Below are positions 10,801-18,408 of a stretch of DNA of 23,441 nt, piece after piece. Source of the stretch: Symbiodinium natans (Eukaryota; Sar; Dinophyceae; Suessiales; Symbiodiniaceae); NCBI GenBank assembly GCA_905221605.1, contig CAJNDS010000179.1, positions 117,501-140,941 of the forward strand. Reading direction: 5' to 3'. The notes beneath the pieces were generated by a model. That model saw only the letters and a list, made by a program, of their open reading frames with translations, did not search any database and was not told the DNA's origin. How positions within the stretch are numbered: position 1 is the first letter of the stretch; every line of letters starts with the position of its first letter. The translations under genes were made by a program, and so were the position numbers.

Positions 10801-12108
10801 TTGTATGCACGGTGGATTGTCGCAAGAAATGATGGACGCTAGCGTCGACTTGAGAAGCAAGGTCAACGAAATCTCGAGGCAATGCTCGCAGAACAGCCAT
10901 GACGCCATGACGTGTCTGTTTTCCAGAACATCGATGCACATGATAGTCGAGATGTATGTGACTTGTGGCTTACAAGTTTTAGGACATGTTTACATCCGAG
11001 TTGGGAGGCCCGCAGACATTCCGGACTCTGGATTCCTTTGTGACCTTTTGTGGTCGGATCCATCGGAGGCCATCAACGAACGTTCAAATCTGCTCTGCAT
11101 GCAAATACACCGATGAGCTTTGCAGGCTACTCAAGGCTTTGGACAAAATGACCGCGGTGTGTCAGTTTCATTTGGCGCGCAAGTGGTGCAGCAATTCCTC
11201 AGAACGCATGACCTCGACTTGCAGCTTGGTGGCAGATTCCCCAGCCCACGAGACGTTTTAGGATGTCAGCGACATCAGCCCAGAAACGACTGCATCCAAG
11301 GATTGTCAGGGCGCATCAGGCAGGACTTTCATGTAGACTTGCGCATGTAGCGATGGTACGCTGTTGATCTGGGTGCTCTGCTAGCGTGAGCAACGCTGAG
11401 AGGATGGGCCTGGCGGGTAAGCAGAAAACAGGAACCCTCGGCACACCTCACGAAGTGGCGGGGGGGGGGGGGGGAGACCTAGCAGGTCATTCTAAGAGGC
11501 ATCTAGCTTCTGAGCTCTTGCGGGTGCAAAAATTGAACAAGCTCCGTCAGCAAAAGCAGAGCGGGGATTTGACCCATATCGCGATCTTGCATGTGCCATG
11601 GTTTTGAGATCAGCTGAACGGAGAGATGTTCGAGCAGGTGGTCGAGGACGGGTACGAGTTCTTCTCGGACCGAGGATTAGATTCTTGACAGCATGTTTTT
11701 CCGCACTGCGTGGGGTGCTGTGTGTGGTCTAGTGTTGCCCATGCTTTCTGACCATTTGCACAAGCTGCTTGGCGGAAACCGTCTGTGCAGAGGTAACTAT
11801 CTTCTCGGCACCAAACTACTGTGGAGAGTTCGACAATGCTGCCGCGGTGCATTGTCTCGACTGAAGTGTTTGAATTGTTGCATTCTCTCGAGTCTACCTG
11901 CGTGGCATACACTGTTTTGCGTGAGGGGGGGGGGGGGGGTTGGGAGGCACAAAGCCCTTTCTTCCGAAAGGTGCTTTCCATTGACGACGATTTGACCTGT
12001 GCCTTCTCTGCCTGGTCCTTTACTTGCTGCCAGCAAAGCGCGTCAATCGTCCGAGTGGGACGTCTGGCTGCTGAGGTCCTCAAACCATCAGTGGCTGCAC
12101 CGATGTGA
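7864..12108 (+). CDS. Protein phosphatase 1 (PP1) catalytic subunit, 18 exons
   Basis: Ser/Thr phosphatase of the PPP family, PP1 type. Proposed exons: 7864-7908, 7972-8030, 9713-9746, 9818-9889, 9964-9998, 10091-10139, 10190-10270, 10349-10410, 10473-10534, 10636-10682, 10796-10841, 10983-11068, 11126-11220, 11301-11319, 11638-11679, 11793-11846, 11971-12009, 12076-12108. They sum to 960 nt (319 residues plus TGA), close to the usual ~330. Motifs in order: [121 protein letters not shown]. Together these give the metal ligands (GDVHG, GDYVDRG, GNH, the HGG and RAHQ histidines) and the phosphate-binding arginines. [10 protein letters not shown] and [12 protein letters not shown] point to PP1 rather than PP2A. 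Unlike animal PP1, GNHEC is GNHES and ICRAH is IVRAH. Least certain joins: first intron, the 9746/9752 donor, and the 10841-10983 join. Confidence 0.9.
7909..7971 (+). other. PP1 intron 1 (GC-AG, 63 nt, stop-free in frame)
   Basis: The donor context is GAG|GCC and the acceptor CAG|GAC. The intron is 63 nt and open in the PP1 frame, so the 21 residues it could encode may instead be real protein. I call it an intron because both boundaries match the AG|G pattern of the other introns and because the segment has no PP1 counterpart. Either reading keeps the downstream frame. Confidence 0.55.
8181..8290. repeat. CT-rich simple-sequence tract
   Basis: About 110 nt of almost pure pyrimidine on the plus strand, built of TCTC, TTTC and CCCTC units. 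Near its end a segment of about 23 nt containing ctctgtttgtatctctc occurs twice in tandem. It lies in the PP1 second intron, just after a good polypyrimidine-AG (ttctTCCAG at about 8172-8180). Confidence 0.9.
8422..9008. mobile_element. Candidate non-autonomous element with inverted repeats
   Basis: The segment at 8422-8459 (begins ggaattccgtgcctgcg) is repeated in direct, diverged form at 8458-8495 and, as a reverse complement, at 8971-9008. The inverted pair agrees at roughly 27 of the first 32 positions by eye. Between them lies clearly AT-richer DNA (about 8570-8960) with no recognisable protein and a perfect inner inverted repeat (8726-8734 with 8756-8764). This layout fits a MITE-like or degraded DNA transposon in an intron. 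I could not identify a target-site duplication or a transposase. Confidence 0.4.
8726..8764. repeat. Perfect 9-bp inverted repeat (hairpin)
   Basis: AAGGGCCCC at 8726-8734 is mirrored as GGGGCCCTT at 8756-8764 with a 21-nt spacer. Because the core GGGCCC is itself palindromic, both strands can fold. It sits inside the AT-rich island of the PP1 intron. Confidence 0.75.
11301..11319 (+). other. 19-nt microexon of PP1 carrying the RAHQ histidine
   Basis: The join DL|IVRAHQ|VVEDG needs a 19-nt exon at 11301-11319. It is preceded by ccaag and followed by a GC donor (gcagga). It supplies the invariant active-site RxHQ motif (His248 in mammalian PP1 numbering), so skipping it would shift the frame and destroy the enzyme. 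The flanking introns are 80 nt (11221-11300) and 318 nt (11320-11637), the latter containing a poly-G run. Confidence 0.8.
11460..11474 (+). repeat. Poly-G run (15 nt) in a PP1 intron
   Basis: Fifteen consecutive G on the plus strand inside the intron 11320-11637. About 95 nt downstream the text gcggggatttgaccc resembles the reverse complement of a tRNA B box. Confidence 0.95.
11925..11939 (+). repeat. Poly-G run (15 nt) in a PP1 intron
   Basis: Fifteen consecutive G on the plus strand in the 124-nt GT-AG intron 11847-11970, which separates the [10 protein letters not shown] exon from the LSIDDD exon. Confidence 0.95.
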
Positions 12109-12950
12109 TGAGGGGCTGCCGCATTCACGAATTGAGTGCCGCCCGGAGAGCCGCCTGGATTTTGACAGTTCTTTTGTCTGTGTGTGTGACGCACATTAGC
12201 GAAGCTGGCATTGCTTGCAAAGCAAATTTGGAGTGTGTCATGACAAAGGCAAGCCACCTTCATGACCGCATGGGAAGCTTGAACCGGTAGAGGCAAATTC
12301 CGCAGGAGCGCGCTTTCGTGCATTTGGCCATCAGGAAGAGGTACCCTAACAGGCACAATCGTTTTGTGAACCTTAGGCAGGTATTCGCGTGCTGTCGACT
12401 TGCTAACCCTCAGGCCAAATCCACGAACGCCTGCAGTGTTTTCACGGTGTTCTCACTGCAGTAGGACGTAGGCATGGTGAGCTGGGCACCACTTAAGCCC
12501 CGCTGAAATTGCTCACAGTGGCGAGGCGTTGGTTACCCCCTGTAGACAGCGACTGATGTCGCAGTGCTACCGTGGGAGTGAGACCTTTATTGGGGCAGGG
12601 CCGGGACGGCGAACGCAACAGTATTGCAGAGAAGCTCTTCAGAAGTGAACGTCATTAAGCCGTCATGTGGTCAAGCGCTGGAGTCTGGCAAATGCCTTGG
12701 TCTCCTAGGCGAGGACGTACAGAGCTGAATCAGACATGGGGCCGAAAATAAGTGCTCTTGCAACTGTTGTTTAGTTACTCCAGGCATCAGGCGAGCAAGA
12801 GCTGGTGAGCATAAAGTAGCCGGATGTGACTGAGGCACACAAAATCCCTGCTTCGCGTCGCAGGCTGCTGTTTTGCTGCTGGAGGTCTGTCACGTAGTGG
12901 AAAGTTGAGCAGCTTGAGTTGCAGGGTTCTTCAACTCAGCTGGTGTCACT
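12109..12950. other. Intergenic stretch after PP1
   Basis: From the PP1 stop to the first coding-like piece of the next gene I see no protein family and no RNA gene. No AATAAA-type polyadenylation signal stands out, which is usual in dinoflagellates. The GT-rich stretch at 12175-12190 has no clear role. Confidence 0.5.
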
Positions 12951-12954
12951 CTCA

Positions 12955-15900
12955 GTTTGTACTCCGTGCAGTCCATGGAACTCCCAATCTGCTCATGACA
13001 CAGTTCGCCGACGCGTGCGTGGATGTGGAAGACCCACTTTCACCGGGCCAATCGATGAAGTTCACATACCGGGATAAGGCCCGGGCCTGTTGGGGGCGGC
13101 ATTGGGCGGCATTGGGCAGGTGCAGAGTAGAGTAGCGCCCCAGCTGGGCAGGACTACAACCAAGCTGATGGCATCAGCCTTCCGCCGTATTCAAACGTTG
13201 TCGGCTTGGAGCTACCCCTGCCTACCACTGCATAGCATGCTACATCGTGCTTCAACATTTGAACAGTGTCACCGGGCATGCTGGAAGACTCCTGCCCAGG
13301 TCGTGCAGCATTGCAAGAGCGCCCCCACGACCTTTGCACACCTGCCCTGCTTACCAACCTGAGCATGCGAAGCACAAGCAGCGCTAGCTGCATCAGCTTG
13401 CACAGAAGACAGCTGACCTGGCAGATATTCCAGCCAAACCTTTTTGCAACGGGCAATTATGTCTTCGTGCAGATCTTGGTAGCCTTGCCCGGCCTTTGGC
13501 AGTGCTTGACGTGTGCTTGAAGTGCTTGTGGCTCAGGTCGTCAACGCATCAAAGGTTGTGATGGGCGCTGAAAGGGTCGATTCGGGCAGCAAGGAGCCAA
13601 GACGATCAACTGTACTGACTTTCTGTGAAACATCCGTGTGTCCTCCCAAGGTCTTTACATCACTGTGCAGGCAGATACGGAAGTTGACCCCGAAAGGCCT
13701 GACTTCTGAGCTGGCTTTGCGTTGGCCAAGTGTTGACCAGTCGAGCTCGTGGTGCGGACATTGCGCAGTGCAGAAGACAGGACTCCGTTGGTTGCGGTGT
13801 TCCTTGAAAGTAAAGGTCTTGGATGCAACTGCTTGCTGCTGGCACCTCTAAGCCCTATTTCATGCTTCACATTGCTCAGGTCCCCAGCCGATATTTGCGG
13901 GCTCCACGCTGCGGTTGCGTGGGGAGGCCTTCACGAATTTGACAGGTTGCATGTATGCATTCTGCATGCATTCTGCATGCATTCTGCATGCATTCTGCAT
14001 GCATTCTGCATGCATTCTGCATGCATTCTCATCACTGCATTGTGTGGCAGATCACCAACCCTCAGAACGACACGACTTATTCCTTCCAATGGACGGTGGC
14101 ACCCCGAGTCCCAAAGTCACCAACAGCGTGCCTGCAATATCACGATGCTGGCCAGATGGGCCAGATGGAAAATCAGGCATACCGATATGGCCTCAATCCT
14201 GACTACGACGCGGAAGCTGGATCTTTTGATCCTCTCTATGCCATTCCACAATATTCCTGGGCAGAGTTCTCAGAAGTGTCCAAGGGATCTGAACAAGGTG
14301 CATCGCACGAGTCTGCGCGTGGATTTTCGCTCAGGTCGAGCTGTCACCGGTCGACTTCAATGCTAGCGATCTAAGCCAGGCCGTCAAACACACGCTGCTC
14401 TACTTGGTCTGACTCAGTGCGGAAGTTTCAGCAACTCAAGTTTTTTTGTGGCGAAGAGTAGGCTTGGACACTGAGGCCAGATGTAAAGTGATGTTGCGAT
14501 GCCCCGGAAGTTCCATAGCATGGATTTCGGTCTCTGGCCCCTGCACAGGGCATTCTAATCAGCCGACTCATGCAACAGCAAGATCCGCGCAACTCCTGAC
14601 GCGTTTGTTTTTTGTGCTACTTCGGGCGTGCACGTCGGCGGTCCTAGCGGTGTGCCTTGCTGCAGATACGGAAAGTGACCGTGGGTGGAGGAAGAGAAGC
14701 CCAAGATCAGCTGACCCATAAAGACTCATCCTCCCTTGAACCCACAGCATAAGTGAGCCTGGGGAACGCACAGCCTTGCCTTGCTGTGCTTGCCTTGAGT
14801 AGCAAAGCAGCAGGCTGTGCAAAGACCTACTTGTTGTCTGCGTGCCTGCGCTGCTGGCCAATTGAAACTTGGGTATAGTCTCCGGGGGTTTGCTGCCAAG
14901 TGAAGCTGATTGGGTTGGCCAGTGGGAGGGATTTGGGACGCGGGGACGGGGAAGATCCTGGTCTGCCAGGGCAAACTGAGTTCTAACTGGACGAGGTGAA
15001 CCTAGTGCGTACACTCAATCAAAAATGAATCGTACTCTCTTGGCTCACTAACTGTTTCTTCTTTCTTGTTTTTTTTGCAATTTCTAAAGAGAGGGGAAAC
15101 CCAGTTCACAAAACCATACGCTTTTCATCCAACTAGTTCATTTGCTCACATGACGAATGCCTTTCAAAATGTATCTCATAAGCAGCCAGACTCTGAGAAA
15201 GGAATGCTGCAAGAGCCAGTAAAATTAACTAAGCAGATTCTGCAGAAGAGAGCTACGGAGAATTCTTGCTTCTTTGTTGAGAGCCCAAAACTAGCCTTCA
15301 ACGTGAAAGCCCTCCTCTGCTTGGGCGATCGAGTTGAGGCCTCGAAATCTTCAGAAAAACTTACAGAGCTTTCTAGTAACTCTACTAGCGGCAGCCTCCG
15401 ACAATGTGGTCGTTTGTGGGGCCTGCACGCCGAAGCACAGCGAGATCGGAGGGAGAGACGGACAGAGGAACCACAAGACGAAGAGTCTGGCGTGCTGTTG
15501 CAACAGATGGAGGTGCGCACACCACCGGATTCGCGCTTCCTAGTCGTGTCGCCCAACGTGCTTATCGCCGGGCTGCAGCCTGGCGGGCAAGAGCAAGGTT
15601 AGAAGCCACGCCTGACGTTTATGGACAGCTCAGGCGCTACAGGATGCGGATCTCGGCCAGCGTAGCATGCTTCATCAGCGTTTTCATTGGCTTGAAGATC
15701 TGTTGTAACTCTGGGAGTCTGGGAGAAGATGCATCGCGCCAGGTGCTGGATGCATACATGTTCTCCCAAGGAATTGAGGACCCGCTCAGCACTGCAGACG
15801 TGCATACTGTCAGGTTATGCTCCTGGTCTGAGTCCTTCCTTTTCAGGACTATTTGGGCTTTGCGGAGTACACCTTCGTTTGCGCAGGCTTCTGGATGATA

Positions 15901-17829
15901 CCCTTGCCATTTATCATGCCTGCATGATTCCACTTGATCAAGTACTGCAAGCAGCCACTTGCCGATAGACTCGTTCATGAAAAACCGTGCAAGTCTAATA
16001 GCTGGCCTTGACAGACGCCCCAAAATGAGCAATGCTATCCTTTGCCTTTGCAGCAGGTCTGCCACCATCAGGAGGTGAACTGATAGCATGGGTCTCAACA
16101 AAATTCGGGTTTTTGGCAGGACAGCTGTGCGGATGTTGCTGTGCTTATGCTGAGGACACTTCATGGTAAGTCGGGGTGGGGGGGGGGGGGGGGGGGGACC
16201 TTTTGAGTCTTGAGGTCTCGAATATTTCTGGCACAGCTCTGCAGACCGTGCCGAGCTTATCTATGCCATGATTGGCTGCAGTGACCTTGCAGTTCGGACG
16301 AAACTCGCGCGTGGTGCGGGCAAGGAGTTTGTCTTCACCATGGACGGGTTCGGAAGTGAGGATTTACCTTTGCCTTGGCCTCAGTGACTGACATTCAATT
16401 GCAGCCCCCAGGGGCATAAGCCAAGGACATACCGCTTCAGCTACATCCAAAACTACGAGATGCCTTTTGCTGGTGGCCCAGCATGCCCGGACTGAAAAGT
16501 TCCAGAGACTGGAATTGTGTCTTCATTGTTCATGGATGGTTTGGGAAGATACTTCGGGAAGTTGTGCTGCACCTTCCGCCTGGCATGAAAGTTTGTTTAA
16601 ATGAAAGGGCGGTAAAATATGTTTTTTAACGCTCGGAAAAAGTTGTGGTTCTTACTGTCGGGGACTGTTTCAGAACCCCTGAAAAGTCGCCGTGTCCTGA
16701 TTTCGCTGGTACGGAAGTGTTGCATGAACGGTCCGAATGGGTGATGCCCTCATGTTGGCACTGGCATGGCCACCGGTTCTATCTGGTTCTGATGCAGTTT
16801 GTAGGCGTCGGGTTTGCCTAGCGCCTAGAGGGAGCGGCCAATTGTAATACGTATGATGACATACAGCGTTACAGCATACAGCGAGTTCGGCGGTCATGGT
16901 GGTGGCACCGAAAAGGCTGAAGCTGTGGAGCTCAACATCGCGTTCACTGAGCAGAACTTCATCAAGACCAGGTTGCTGGATATGCTCGATATTTCTGGTC
17001 ATTGGTTTCTAGTGCGGCCATTGCCGATCATTGCCAAACATTGCTGATTTTTGCACACCAGCAGGCTGCCCGAGGGCCTGGTCGGAAGTCAAAACCTGCT
17101 GAGAGTTGCGCAGGGCCAAGCTTTCATCAACCGAGTTTTTTCTGGCCTCAAATGGCCGCTGTTGCAGATTGGAACGGTTAGAAGTTCGCGGGGAGCAACA
17201 GCGTCGGACTCCCAGGAAGTCTTGGGCAGAAGTCTACTCAGGATCCAGTGGATACGAGCCCCAAAGCACACGTTTTGCAACGTTGCACAATGTTGCAAAA
17301 TGTTGGCTGAGGCAAGCTATGGTCGACGTCTCCGTGAGTCCACCTGGGCAGCAGGCCATCACGGACATCGTGGAGCAGGCTCCGCCCCTCTCTCCCCGCC
17401 TCTCAGAGTCTCAACTCTTCTCACAACTCTTCTCACAGTTTATGAAATTTCATGAATCATGATCTCATGTGGTCGAGTGTGGCCTGCTCTTGGTGTCTGC
17501 TACTACTGGTCAGTGCTTTTGCATCAAGGTACCACTGGTCGATCCGGAGACCGCTGTTTTCTTCACCACGCTGTTCCTGGTCATGAAAAGAACTAATTCC
17601 ATTTTCATTGGTTAGCCAGCTTGTCCCTATATCTCAATGGAACCAATTGACTCGCTGCCGGCCATGTCATACATTCACGGTCTCTCTAGTGAAGCATAAT
17701 CTGTGACATTGCGCTCAGGCTGGCCGACACTGAGGCCTGCTGGTTTGGAATGGCTTTCAAGGTTGGGCTCCAGTCGTGTCAGCAAGCATGCAGGCGGCGT
17801 CTGATGCGGACGTCAGCAATGCTTTGCAG
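12955..17829 (+). CDS. Large PKD/REJ-like (polycystin-type) gene, partial reconstruction
   Basis: Several exon-like pieces in the same orientation resemble the repeating core of PKD and REJ ectodomains, found in polycystin-1 and sperm receptor for egg jelly. Visible in order: FADACVDVEDPLSPGQ (about 12,995-13,060), FQPNLFATGNYVFVQIL (13413-13478), PLVAVFLESKGPQPIFAG and YSFQWTV (13741-14098), FLVVSPNVLIAG joined to RYRMRISASV (15520-15663), FVFTMDG joined to PRTYRFSYIQ (16240-16480), TYSVTAYSEFGG (16853-16971), VDVSVSPPGQQAITDIV (17311-17378) and ASDADVSNALQ (17774-17829). Such proteins are secreted or membrane-anchored. I see no signal peptide, GPS site or channel transmembrane block, so start, end and full exon set are unknown. 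It could also be two adjacent genes. Confidence 0.45.
13413..14098 (+). CDS. PKD/REJ-like gene: best-joined exon block A
   Basis: Exons 13413-13478 and 13537 onward join in phase 0 across a 58-nt GT-AG intron, giving NYVFVQIL|VVNASK. Exons 13741-13815 and 13880-13926 join in phase 1 across a GT-AG intron, giving VFLESKG|PQPIFAG. A GC-AG intron (13927-14050) then joins LRLRGE to ITNPQNDTTYSFQWTV at 14051. The result is a PKD-like sandwich: 'PLVA', then 'aG.tLrL.g', then the YSFQW strand with its core tryptophan. The link between 13590 and 13741 is unresolved; ELALRWPSV at about 13,708-13,735 may be a further exon. Confidence 0.5.
13948..14030. repeat. 11-bp tandem repeat TGCATGCATTC, about 7 copies
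   Basis: A nearly perfect minisatellite with unit TGCATGCATTC; the palindrome TGCATGCA recurs in every unit. It lies entirely inside the GC-AG intron 13927-14050. Because 11 is not a multiple of 3 the array reads openly in all three plus frames, producing spurious His/Cys/Ala-rich frames that should not be annotated as protein. Confidence 0.97.
14099..15490. other. Mostly unresolved middle of the PKD/REJ-like gene
   Basis: Possible exons are CPRDLNKVHRTSLRVDF (about 14,277-14,328) and LSPVDFNASDLSQA (about 14,340-14,385), but I could not place their boundaries in phase. From about 15,050 to 15,380 the DNA becomes AT-richer and Lys/Ser/Thr-rich in its longest frame (15066-15602), unlike its neighbours; this may be inserted DNA or a large intron. 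Confidence 0.3.
15502..15663 (+). CDS. PKD/REJ-like gene: exon pair around 15.57 kb
   Basis: The piece reading PDSRFLVVSPNVLIAG ends at 15571, before a GC donor. The next exon begins at 15634 after ctcag and reads RYRMRISASV. The join is phase 2 (GG|G) across a 62-nt GC-AG intron. It gives the 'd.r.L.v.p..L.aG.rYr.ri.a' pattern typical of REJ units, the same pattern as at 13413-13478. The start of the first exon is uncertain; an acceptor acag lies just before ATGGAGG at about 15,508. Confidence 0.5.
15849..15890 (+). CDS. Candidate exon of the PKD/REJ-like gene
   Basis: After tttcag the frame reads DYLGFAEYTFVCAG, with a possible GC donor at about 15,886. A second candidate lies at about 15,721-15,810 (DASRQVLDAYMFSQGIED). 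Both have plausible composition and the same orientation, but no family signature and untested phase. Confidence 0.25.
16057..16480 (+). CDS. PKD/REJ-like gene: REJ core block
   Basis: Three pieces. First, after gcagcag at 16056, LPPSGGEL, a motif common at the start of a REJ core; the exon may run to 16115. Second, about 16240-16347, AELIYAMIGCSDLA and GKEFVFTMDG. Third, from 16405, PQGHKPRTYRFSYIQNY. The second and third join in phase 2 (GG|C) across a 57-nt GT-AG intron (16348-16404), giving the REJ pattern 'F.F...g....P.tYrFsY'. A 20-nt poly-G run lies in the intron between the first and second pieces. The third piece meets a TGA at about 16,495, so a donor must lie before it. Confidence 0.5.
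16178..16197 (+). repeat. Poly-G run (20 nt) after a GTAAGT donor
   Basis: A block of four G (16173-16176), one T, then twenty G. It starts some dozen bases after atggtaagtc, a textbook GT donor. It is the longest of four poly-G runs, all on the plus strand. Confidence 0.95.
16500..16850. other. Stretch without recognised exon
   Basis: Between the YRFSYIQ exon and the TYSVTAYSEFGG exon I see no convincing coding piece. It is probably intronic. A minus-strand frame at 16670-17002 covers part of it without family resemblance. Confidence 0.4.
16853..16971 (+). CDS. Exon of the PKD/REJ-like gene (YSVTAYSEFGG)
   Basis: The frame reads TYSVTAYSEFGGHGGG, then KAEAVELNIAFTEQNF, to a GT donor after ACCAG at 16971 (phase 2). 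A beta strand followed by 'efGg.....a.v.v' is the normal end of a PKD/REJ-type unit. The upstream boundary is not fixed; the ATG at 16853 is probably internal. Confidence 0.4.
17311..17378 (+). CDS. Candidate exon (VDVSVSPPGQQAITDIVEQ)
   Basis: Preceded by ggctgag and followed by a GC donor (CAG|gctcc). The peptide has the alternating V-x-V strand and a Pro-Pro turn often seen where a PKD/REJ region passes into the linker. It could belong to the large gene or to a separate one. Confidence 0.35.
17774..17829 (+). CDS. Candidate exon (SASMQAASDADVSNALQ)
   Basis: A 56-nt piece between ctccag and a GT donor after TTGCAG. The helical Ala/Ser/Asp-rich text resembles the 'ASGDAxxVxxAL' linker after REJ regions, but this is weak. 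From about 17,830 to 18,400 I see further open frames (for example 17951-18136) with no family signal. Confidence 0.3.
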
Positions 17830-18382
17830 GTGCTGTGATGCTTTGAGCGTTGTTGCACCGGCCTACTCGTCGACATTCGCCAGTGTTGGCAACGGATGAG
17901 GTTACTTATGACAAGATGTTCGTGAAGGGCCCAGCTGCCAGTTAATTCAAGTGGATAAGGTGGCTTGGAGCTTGGAGCGTGCCAGGGCCAAGGGTTGTCT
18001 GTCGTGCAGGGCAGTGCACGAGCAATTGCTGCCACTCCAGAGGCTGGCTCCGCTCACAGCAACTTGCCGCATCTTGCCACGCTTCTGCTCCATGCTGCGT
18101 CCTGCGCTTGCCTCTTGCTCACCTCTGCAGCAGTAATTCTGCAGTAGCTCTCTATGTTCCCAGTGGCGCAGAACTCTGTAAGTGTTCATGTTAGTGGGCA
18201 GTCTTCTAGATGGCGAGAAATTCTCGAGCAATCCAGGCCTTCAATCCTCCGGCATTTGCAGGCCCTAGGGTCTACCCTAGAGATGGAATTCAAAGCACGC
18301 TGGGTTCAGGATTCTACTTACAAAGCCACCGACACGTGTGTCATTTCTTCTCGGGTGGGATGCCGACGGGATGCCATTGCCC

Positions 18383-18408
18383 ATGACATGATGACATGAT
18401 GACATGGG
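18383..18408. repeat. ATGATGAC microrepeat around the kelch start codon
   Basis: The text ccatgacatgatgacatgatgacatggg holds three tandem copies of ATGACATG/ATGATGAC immediately before and over the proposed start at 18404. It creates several closely spaced ATGs in different frames; only the last opens the kelch frame. Confidence 0.85.

Noticed and set aside
13955-14374. 139-codon plus frame beginning in the TGCATGCATTC array
   Set aside because: Its first part is translation of an intronic minisatellite. Only the later part (from 14051) is supported as an exon.
15035-15050. Relict spliced-leader fragment (tcttggctca)
   Set aside because: Only about 9 bases agree with the 3' part of the dinoflagellate leader. 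The diagnostic CCGTAGCCAT part is missing, so a retroposed cDNA cannot be claimed.
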